A DNA stretch of 64,000 nucleotides from Actinobacillus succinogenes 130Z. Lineage in GTDB: Bacteria > Pseudomonadota > Gammaproteobacteria > Enterobacterales > Pasteurellaceae. Below the pieces are notes generated by a model, which worked only from the letters and a program-made list of their open reading frames with translations, was not told the DNA's origin and searched no databases. Positions within the stretch are counted from its first letter, which is position 1; the number at the start of each line of letters is the position of its first letter. The stretch is from NCBI RefSeq assembly GCF_000017245.1, contig NC_009655.1, positions 2,232,001-2,296,000 of the forward strand, in the 5' to 3' direction. Below are positions 59,263 to 64,000 of this stretch, piece by piece. Position numbers and translations under genes: made by a program.

Positions 59263-59844
59263 CTATACCCGCCCGATGCCCACGCTTTTTTGTTTAAATT
59301 CATCGGGATTGGCGATGATTTTTTCAATCAGATCGGCAATGCTGGCACGGGAAACGCTTGTTCCCTTAAAAGGCTCGCCTTTTTGGGTGGTTTGGTAATC
59401 GATTTCCTGTCCGTCGGTAAACCACGCCGGACGGATAATCGTATAAGGAACATCCGAATTTTCAATTAGTTGGGCGGACTTTCTATAAGGATCTAAAACA
59501 GAGCCGTGGTTTTCGCCCGTCTCCCCGTAAATGCCCATAGAACTGATCCAAATCAAGTGTTTTACCTGATTGCGTTGAACGGTTTTAACCACATTATCCG
59601 CCATTTTTTCCAGACTGCCCGCCAGCCCCGCATAAACCATCTCCTGCCCTGACATTGCCGCATCCAAAGCGGGAAAATCCAACACATCGCCCTGAATGAT
59701 TTGCACTTTTTCACCGGCAAATTCTGCAACGCTGTTCGGGTTTCGCACAAAAAGCGTTAACTGGTTGTCGGGATTTTTTAAAAGTTTGGGAATGACGACT
59801 TTTGCCAAACTGCCGCTTGCACCCAAGATAAGGATTTTGTTCAT
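59263..59844 (-). CDS. NAD(P)-binding atypical SDR (NmrA/YwnB-like)
   Basis: A 193-residue cytoplasmic reductase-like protein. The dinucleotide loop is ILGASGSLAKVVIPKLL (GxxGxxx variant), then VQIIQGDVLDFPALDAAM, and the active-site-like region WISSMGIYGE. NADPH preference is likely from LFVRNP. It is the first gene of the operon 59844-57219. Its promoter has a TATAAT at 59878-59883 and an upstream palindrome shared with the aldo/keto reductase operon. Confidence 0.87.
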   Translation of the reverse strand: MNKILILGASGSLAKVVIPKLLKNPDNQLTLFVRNPNSVAEFAGEKVQIIQGDVLDFPALDAAMSGQEMVYAGLAGSLEKMADNVVKTVQRNQVKHLIWISSMGIYGETGENHGSVLDPYRKSAQLIENSDVPYTIIRPAWFTDGQEIDYQTTQKGEPFKGTSVSRASIADLIEKIIANPDEFKQKSVGIGRV

Positions 59845-59877
59845 AAAATGTTCTCCATTAACGGCTTGGTTGCGGTC

Positions 59878-59883
59878 ATTATA
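59878..59883 (-). promoter_or_regulatory. -10 box of the SDR operon
   Basis: TATAAT on the minus strand, 34 bp upstream of the SDR start codon. Confidence 0.6.
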
Positions 59884-59904
59884 AACATTAGATTTAAAAT
59901 GATT

Positions 59905-59949
59905 AACGGGGTAAAATTTGATAGGCTTGTGAATTTAATTCAATAATCA
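59905..59949 (-). promoter_or_regulatory. Upstream element A, shared with the aldo/keto reductase operon
   Basis: Near-copy of the sequence at 63066-63110, with the palindrome TTGTGAATTTAATTCAATAA at 59927-59946. The palindrome centre is 56 bp upstream of the -10 box centre. Confidence 0.75.
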
Positions 59950-59991
59950 AGCGATCAGCTTTTGCAAAAAATCTGCAAAAGCTGATCGCTT
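59949..59991. terminator. Perfect 18-bp inverted repeat after the 59998 gene
   Basis: AAGCGATCAGCTTTTGCA pairs with TGCAAAAGCTGATCGCTT (59949-59966 with 59974-59991) around AAAAATC. The arms resemble Apl-type USS with a G-to-A change (ACAAGCGATC and TTTTTTGCAAA). It lies just past the hydrolase stop codon. Confidence 0.8.
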
Positions 59992-59997
59992 GTACCC

Positions 59998-61107
59998 TTA
60001 TTTATCCAAACCGTTGGCTTTCAGCCATCTTGCCATTTCATCCGCCACTTCGGTGTTGTTTAAGTCGGAAAACGGAAAATGAGTGTTGCCTTTAATGTCG
60101 ATTTTCGGCAGGTGAATCACTTCGGCTTTACCGCCGTGTTTATTCACCGTTTCCGCCCACTGTTCCGCCAGTTTTTTGCGGATAAACCACTGTTCGCCGC
60201 CCTGCGTGCCGTCTAATTGTTCGGGGATAAAATCGCCGAAGTAGATCACTATCGGGATCTGCGTGAGTTTTTTGAACTGCTCAAACGGCACGCTCATCGG
60301 GCTGACATCGCCGAATTTGCTGCTTAATGCGGAAGGTACTTCGCCTTCGGGGAAGGGAAAATTACCCGGTTCCATCGCCACAATACCTTTCACTTTGTCG
60401 CTTGCCATTGCCGTTGTCCAGCCGATGACCCCGCCTGCGGAGTGGGTAACGAACACGCCGTCGCCTGTTTTTTCAAACAATTTCGCCATACTGTCGGTAA
60501 TCACGCCCACATTAAACGTCCCTGTGGCCGGGGTCATTGAGCGGAAAAATTGTTCCTGTGCCGCTTTGTCCGCAGGGAACGCTACGCCTTTGTTCATTTC
60601 GGGATAAACGCCGATACGGAATTGTGCATACCAAAATTGCTCATCAGGCACTGCACCCATTTCGGCTTTTTCGGTGCTTTTGCCCGCCAGCCCGCTTCTT
60701 GGCTGATCGACTAAATAGATCGGGTAGCCTTTGCGTAAAAAGAGCGTATCAAAGCCTTCTCTGCCGTCCGGCGTGGTTTGCCAAGTGCGGATTGAGCCGC
60801 CGTAGCCGTGCAAAAAGACGAGCGGCGTTGATTTTGCTTGGGTCGGCACTTGATAAAACACACTAGCGTGGTCGCCGTGCAGGGTCATTCCGCCTGATTT
60901 CACGCTTGCCCCGTAAACGTCCCAAAATGACGCACTGTTTTTGTCGGCAATTTCCGCAGGAACAGGCGTGTAGCTGCCCTCGCTGGTTTTCACCGTACCG
61001 CCCACGGCAAAACTGCCCTGTTCGGCGATCATTAACGGTTCTTTGGCAAAAGAGAAGCTTGCCACACTGATAGCAAGGCTGGTCAGTAAAAAAGATTTTA
61101 TTTTCAT
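59998..61107 (-). CDS. Periplasmic alpha/beta hydrolase, paralogue of 58156
   Basis: A 369-residue secreted hydrolase with a Sec signal ending FSFA (MKIKSFLLTSLAISVASFSFA) and no lipobox. It shares AEQGSFxVGG, DGREGFDTLFxRKGY, LVDQPRSG, VTHSAGGVIGWTTAMASDKVKGIVAMEPG (quoted in parts: VTHSAGGVIGW) and KLTQIPIVIYFGD with its paralogue. The nucleophile elbow is HSAGG, and GNTHFPFSD has the His. It starts 9 bp after an aldo/keto reductase gene. Two copies in different operons, one lipidated and one not, suggest independent acquisition or specialisation. Confidence 0.87.
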   Translation of the reverse strand: MKIKSFLLTSLAISVASFSFAKEPLMIAEQGSFAVGGTVKTSEGSYTPVPAEIADKNSASFWDVYGASVKSGGMTLHGDHASVFYQVPTQAKSTPLVFLHGYGGSIRTWQTTPDGREGFDTLFLRKGYPIYLVDQPRSGLAGKSTEKAEMGAVPDEQFWYAQFRIGVYPEMNKGVAFPADKAAQEQFFRSMTPATGTFNVGVITDSMAKLFEKTGDGVFVTHSAGGVIGWTTAMASDKVKGIVAMEPGNFPFPEGEVPSALSSKFGDVSPMSVPFEQFKKLTQIPIVIYFGDFIPEQLDGTQGGEQWFIRKKLAEQWAETVNKHGGKAEVIHLPKIDIKGNTHFPFSDLNNTEVADEMARWLKANGLDK

Positions 61108-61116
61108 ATTATCCCC

Positions 61117-62097
61117 TTAGCGATTGATCATTTTTTGTGAAGCGGCGGTATAACGATGACCGACAATTTCAATTTGTGCAAGTGCTTGATTGAGTTCGTT
61201 GAGTTCATCATCGGTTAATGAAATGCCGGCCGAGCCTAAATTTTCTTCCAAACGATGTAATTTGGTTGTGCCGAAAATCGGCACAATCCACGTTTTTTGT
61301 GCCAGTACCCATGCCAGTGCGATTTGTGCATTGGTTGCTTGTTTACGTTCGGCGATTCGGCGGATAACTTCGACTAATTGCATATTTTTCGCCATTGCTT
61401 CAGTCTGAAAACGGGGGAGATTTTTGCGGAAATCTCCCTCTTTAAATTCGCTTTGCGCATTAAATGCCCCGGTCAGAAAGCCTTTGCCTAACGGGCTAAA
61501 CGGCACAAAGCCGATGTCTAATGCTTGCAAAGTGGAAAACACACTCTGTTCCGGCTCACGCCACCACATAGAATATTCACTTTGCAACACGGAAACAGCT
61601 TGCACGGCGTGAGCCTTGCGAATGGTTTCCGCGCCTGCTTCGGACAAACCGAAGTATTTCACTTTGCCTTCATCAATCAATGCTTTTACCGCCCCAGTGA
61701 CTTCTTCAATCGGCACGGCGGGATCAACACGGTGCTGATAGAGAATATCGATATAGTCCGTTCTCATTCGTTTAAGGGATTGCTCTACCACTTGGCGGAT
61801 GCGCTCGGGGTGGCTGTCCAGCCCTTCGGGTACATTGCCGTTTTTAAAGCCGAATTTGGTGGCGATGACCACCTGCTCCCGAAACGGGGCAACGCCTTTA
61901 CCCACCAAAATTTCATTCGCTTCGCCGTAGGCTTCGGCAGTATCGAACAGCGTTACGCCCAAATCAAAGGCTCGTCGGATCAGTTTGATGCCGTCTGCTT
62001 GCGAAATGCCGTTCGCATAGCCGAAAGTCATATTCATACAGCCTAAACCGAGTTCGGATACGCTTAACCCTTGTGAACCAAGACGACGAGTTTTCAT
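61117..62097 (-). CDS. Aldo/keto reductase
   Basis: A 326-residue NADPH-dependent carbonyl reductase. The start at 62097 follows GGAGAG. Catalytic Asp-Tyr-Lys-His are found in FDTAEAYGEANE, VIATKFGF and DILYQHRVDP. The C-terminal NADPH site includes VPIFGTTKLHRLEENL. It groups by sequence with the Tas/YajO-like long-chain aldo/keto reductases. An Apl-type USS lies in the 46-bp gap to the upstream reductase. Confidence 0.92.
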   Translation of the reverse strand: MKTRRLGSQGLSVSELGLGCMNMTFGYANGISQADGIKLIRRAFDLGVTLFDTAEAYGEANEILVGKGVAPFREQVVIATKFGFKNGNVPEGLDSHPERIRQVVEQSLKRMRTDYIDILYQHRVDPAVPIEEVTGAVKALIDEGKVKYFGLSEAGAETIRKAHAVQAVSVLQSEYSMWWREPEQSVFSTLQALDIGFVPFSPLGKGFLTGAFNAQSEFKEGDFRKNLPRFQTEAMAKNMQLVEVIRRIAERKQATNAQIALAWVLAQKTWIVPIFGTTKLHRLEENLGSAGISLTDDELNELNQALAQIEIVGHRYTAASQKMINR

Positions 62098-62111
62098 TTC
62101 ATCTCTCCTAT

Positions 62112-62144
62112 TTTGCAAATTTTTTCTCAAAAATGACCGCTTGT
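62112..62144 (-). repeat. Extended Apl-type USS between two reductase genes
   Basis: TTTGCAAATTTTTTC, an A run, then GACCGCTTGT, in the gap between the aldo/keto reductase genes. It is the farthest-right full Apl copy. Confidence 0.88.
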
Positions 62145-62986
62145 TACCCTCTAAATTCCGCTAACCACTTAATCATTTTCGGATCACGGTGATCAAAAAT
62201 GGTTTCGTTGCGGTTAAGGGTGGCGATGTCGGCAAGATCTTGGCTATCGAGCGTAAAATCCAAAATCGCACGGTTTTCGGCAATGCGTTCCGCTTTTACC
62301 GACTTCGGAATAATCGCCACGCCCCGTTGATTCAGCCAACGCAATACCACTTGTGCCACCGATTTGCCGTGTTTTTCGGCAATTTTACCCAACACCGGGT
62401 TGCTGAAAATCTCAAATTTCCCTTCGGCAAGCGGTCCCCACGCCTGTTGCACAATGCCCAATTCTTTGTGGAACGCCACTTCCGATTCTCGCTGATAAAA
62501 CGGGTGGGTTTCAATTTGATTGACCGCCGGCACAATTTCACGGCAGGTAATCAAATCCATCACTCTGTCCATATGGAAATTGCTCACACCAATCGCCCGT
62601 GCTTTGCCTGCTTTGTAGAGATCTTCCATTGCCCGCCACTGCTCGTGTACTTCGCCGAACGGCTGGTGCATTAAATAGAGATCCACATAATCCAACCCTA
62701 AACGGTCAAGGGAATCCTGCAACGCTTTTTTCGTGCCTTCGTAGCCGTTTTCACGCTGAATCCAAAGTTTGGTGGTCACGAAAATCTCTTCACGGGGAAT
62801 ACCGCTCGCTTTAATCGCCCGCCCTACGCCCGCTTCATTGCCATAAACCGCAGCGGTATCAATCAAACGATAACCGGCCTGCAACGCCTGTAACACCGCT
62901 TTTTCCGTTTCATCGTCCGATACCTGATACACTCCAAACCCAATCATCGGCATTTCTACGCCATTGTTCAAAATCACTTTTTCCAT
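62144..62986 (-). CDS. Aldo/keto reductase (2,5-diketo-D-gluconate reductase type)
   Basis: A 280-residue NADPH-dependent reductase of the AKR5-like group. Catalytic residues: IDTAAVYGNEAGVGRAI (Asp, Tyr), VTTKLW (Lys) and LYLMHQPFG (His). The NADPH-binding C-terminus has VAIIPKSVKAERIAENRAI. An AGGAGA site precedes the ATG. It heads the AKR-AKR-hydrolase operon. A GCAAGCGGTC Apl core lies at 62427-62436 in the coding region. Typical substrates are aldehydes, diketones and quinones. Confidence 0.93.
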   Translation of the reverse strand: MEKVILNNGVEMPMIGFGVYQVSDDETEKAVLQALQAGYRLIDTAAVYGNEAGVGRAIKASGIPREEIFVTTKLWIQRENGYEGTKKALQDSLDRLGLDYVDLYLMHQPFGEVHEQWRAMEDLYKAGKARAIGVSNFHMDRVMDLITCREIVPAVNQIETHPFYQRESEVAFHKELGIVQQAWGPLAEGKFEIFSNPVLGKIAEKHGKSVAQVVLRWLNQRGVAIIPKSVKAERIAENRAILDFTLDSQDLADIATLNRNETIFDHRDPKMIKWLAEFRG

Positions 62987-63036
62987 TGCTTTCTCCTGTT
63001 AGAGGAACTTTTGCCCCGATTGATTGACTGGGGATA

Positions 63037-63042
63037 AGTATA
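63037..63042 (-). promoter_or_regulatory. -10 box of the aldo/keto reductase operon
   Basis: TATACT on the minus strand, 51 bp upstream of the start codon. The -35 region is poor, consistent with activation. Confidence 0.55.
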
Positions 63043-63065
63043 AAGCGTGAAGATTGTTTTGATTA

Positions 63066-63110
63066 GATGGGGTAAAGTTGATGGGCTTGTGAATTAAATT
63101 CAACAATCTT
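63066..63110 (-). promoter_or_regulatory. Upstream element B, shared with the SDR operon
   Basis: Near-copy of 59905-59949, with palindrome TTGTGAATTAAATTCAACAA at 63087-63106. Its centre lies 57 bp upstream of the -10 centre, within 1 bp of the spacing in element A. Typical of a LysR-type activator site near -65. Confidence 0.75.
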
Positions 63111-63208
63111 TCAGCCTACTTTGTCTGATTGCTTGATACTCACAAACACTTTGCTTTTCGCTCTATTTCTGGCATAAAATAGTTTCCATTAGTATCAAAC
63201 AATAGTGT

Positions 63209-63223
63209 TCGTTAGTAACGAAT
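63209..63223. promoter_or_regulatory. Perfect 15-bp palindrome before the ATPase gene
   Basis: TTCGTTAGTAACGAA, 22 bp upstream of the ATG. A half-like copy (CATTAGTATC) lies about 20 bp to its left. It may be an operator. Confidence 0.45.
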
Positions 63224-63244
63224 AGATTGATAAGGAGCTATTTT

Positions 63245-64000
63245 ATGCTGTTAAAATCCGAACTTGCCCAAGCCATTACAAGCCAGCAACAACAGCTACT
63301 ATTGCCACAAACCTACCCACGACAAATGTTAGACAAAATTAAAATTCTACCTAATTTTGCCTTGGTGGTGTCGGGGATTCGCCGTAGTGGGAAAAGTACA
63401 TTGCTCACTCAACTTATTGAGAAACAAGCAGAAAATAGTTATCTCTTTCTCAACTTTGACACGCCGCAGCTTTTCAATTTTGAATTTACTGATTTTGCTT
63501 TGCTAGATGAAATCATTGCAGAAAATCCGAATTGTAGAACTTTGTATTTTGATGAAATTCAAGTGATTGAAGGTTGGGAAGTGTATGTGCGTGGCAAGCT
63601 CGATCAAGGCTATCAAGTAGTGGTAACGGGCTCTAATGCGTCCTTGCTCAGCCGTGAACTCGGCACAAAACTGACAGGGCGGCACATCAGCAAAGAGCTT
63701 TTCCCTTTCTCTTTTGTGGAGTTTTGCGAATTTCTCGGCAAAGCAAAAAATGCCGACGCAGTATCGGATTATTTGGCTCTCGGCGGTTTTCCGCAATATC
63801 TGCAATTTAATGAAGACGAGATTTTAAACGCCTTGATTAACGATATTTTATACCGTGATATTATCGTACGTTTCGGCATTCGTGACGAACGTGCGATGAA
63901 GCGTCTGTTGCTTTTTTTGGCGGGCAATGTGGGCAACTTAATTACCGCAAACAAACTCAAACAAAACCTTGAAGTGAAAAGCACTTCCACTGTGCAGGAA
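63245..64000 (+). CDS. AAA+ ATPase with DUF4143-type architecture (cut by window edge)
   Basis: The 252 visible residues begin MLLKSELAQAITSQQQQLLL and follow AAGGAG. Walker A is SGIRRSGKSTLLTQL, Walker B LYFDEIQVIEGWE, and VVVTGSNASLLSRELGTKLTGRHISKELFPFSF (quoted in parts: TGSNASLLSRELGTKLTGR) is the sensor region of these orphan AAA ATPases. FGIRDERAMKRLLLFLAGNVGNLI marks the start of the C-terminal DUF4143 part, which continues beyond the window. Function of the family is unknown; members are common in mobile and accessory regions. Confidence 0.9.
   Translation, partial: MLLKSELAQAITSQQQQLLLPQTYPRQMLDKIKILPNFALVVSGIRRSGKSTLLTQLIEKQAENSYLFLNFDTPQLFNFEFTDFALLDEIIAENPNCRTLYFDEIQVIEGWEVYVRGKLDQGYQVVVTGSNASLLSRELGTKLTGRHISKELFPFSFVEFCEFLGKAKNADAVSDYLALGGFPQYLQFNEDEILNALINDILYRDIIVRFGIRDERAMKRLLLFLAGNVGNLITANKLKQNLEVKSTSTVQE

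Noticed and set aside
61986..61996. Near-DUS (ATGCCGTCTGC) in the aldo/keto reductase gene
   Set aside because: It lacks the final AA, so it is not counted among the 11 perfect copies.
1..64000. CRISPR array, prophage, insertion sequence, integrase or rRNA operon
   Set aside because: I saw no regularly spaced repeats, transposase, integrase or phage genes and no rRNA. The island shows no tRNA-linked attachment repeat, so transformation is a better fit than a mobile element.

Overview
This window is most likely chromosomal DNA of a Haemophilus-type member of the Pasteurellaceae. Gene order (rlmN-pilW-rodZ-ispG-hisS, ftsB-ispD-ispF, napFDAGHBC, pnp-nlpI-deaD, zipA divergent from cysZ, plsC-ftsP) is gammaproteobacterial. 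The 9-mer AAGTGCGGT, the Hin-type uptake signal sequence (USS), recurs roughly once per kb in either orientation, often as inverted pairs forming terminators. Content and base composition resemble Basfia/[Mannheimia] succiniciproducens or Actinobacillus succinogenes, but the species is an inference.

Layout. 1-6333 (minus): housekeeping genes hisS (partial), ispG, rodZ, pilW, rlmN, ispF, ispD, ftsB. 6451-12810 (minus): complete periplasmic nitrate reductase operon with a recognisable NarP site and an FNR-like site. 12959-17372: patatin-like lipoprotein, an unrecognised gene, arfA with its built-in terminator, a PerM-type transporter and a NUDIX gene. 17490-20352: an AT-rich, USS-poor locus with a Slam outer-membrane translocator, its probable surface lipoprotein substrate, a PEGA lipoprotein and a divergent XRE regulator. 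20426-48763: eno, pyrG, truD, triheme peroxidase, a MerR regulator and MFS transporter, yhhQ under a preQ1-I-like riboswitch, tRNA-Ser, SulP transporter, deaD-nlpI-pnp, rnr-rlmB, tdk, a short entericidin-like gene, ligA, zipA, cysZ, lpxH, plsC, ftsP.

48764 to about 63,100 is the notable part: an accessory island of small redox and hydrolase genes (carboxymuconolactone decarboxylase-like protein, NHL lipoprotein, LCM-type methyltransferase, FrnE-like DsbA, esterases, DAPG-hydrolase-like enzyme, SnoaL-like proteins, NAD(P)-binding protein, two aldo/keto reductases). Within it lie 11 perfect copies of the Neisseria DNA uptake sequence GCCGTCTGAA (all between 50,366 and 57,208), several extended Apl-type Pasteurellaceae USS (ACAAGCGGT plus TTTGCAAA tail), and few Hin-type USS. 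It therefore looks assembled by natural transformation from at least two foreign sources. It carries control elements of several kinds: a 19-bp-spacer MerR/NmlR-type promoter, HxlR and TetR genes each with a nearby palindrome, and two near-identical upstream elements placed the same distance from two operons. The function is unproven; a role in detoxifying reactive carbonyl, quinone or phloroglucinol-type compounds is an inference from the enzyme families.

The window ends in a truncated AAA+ ATPase gene.
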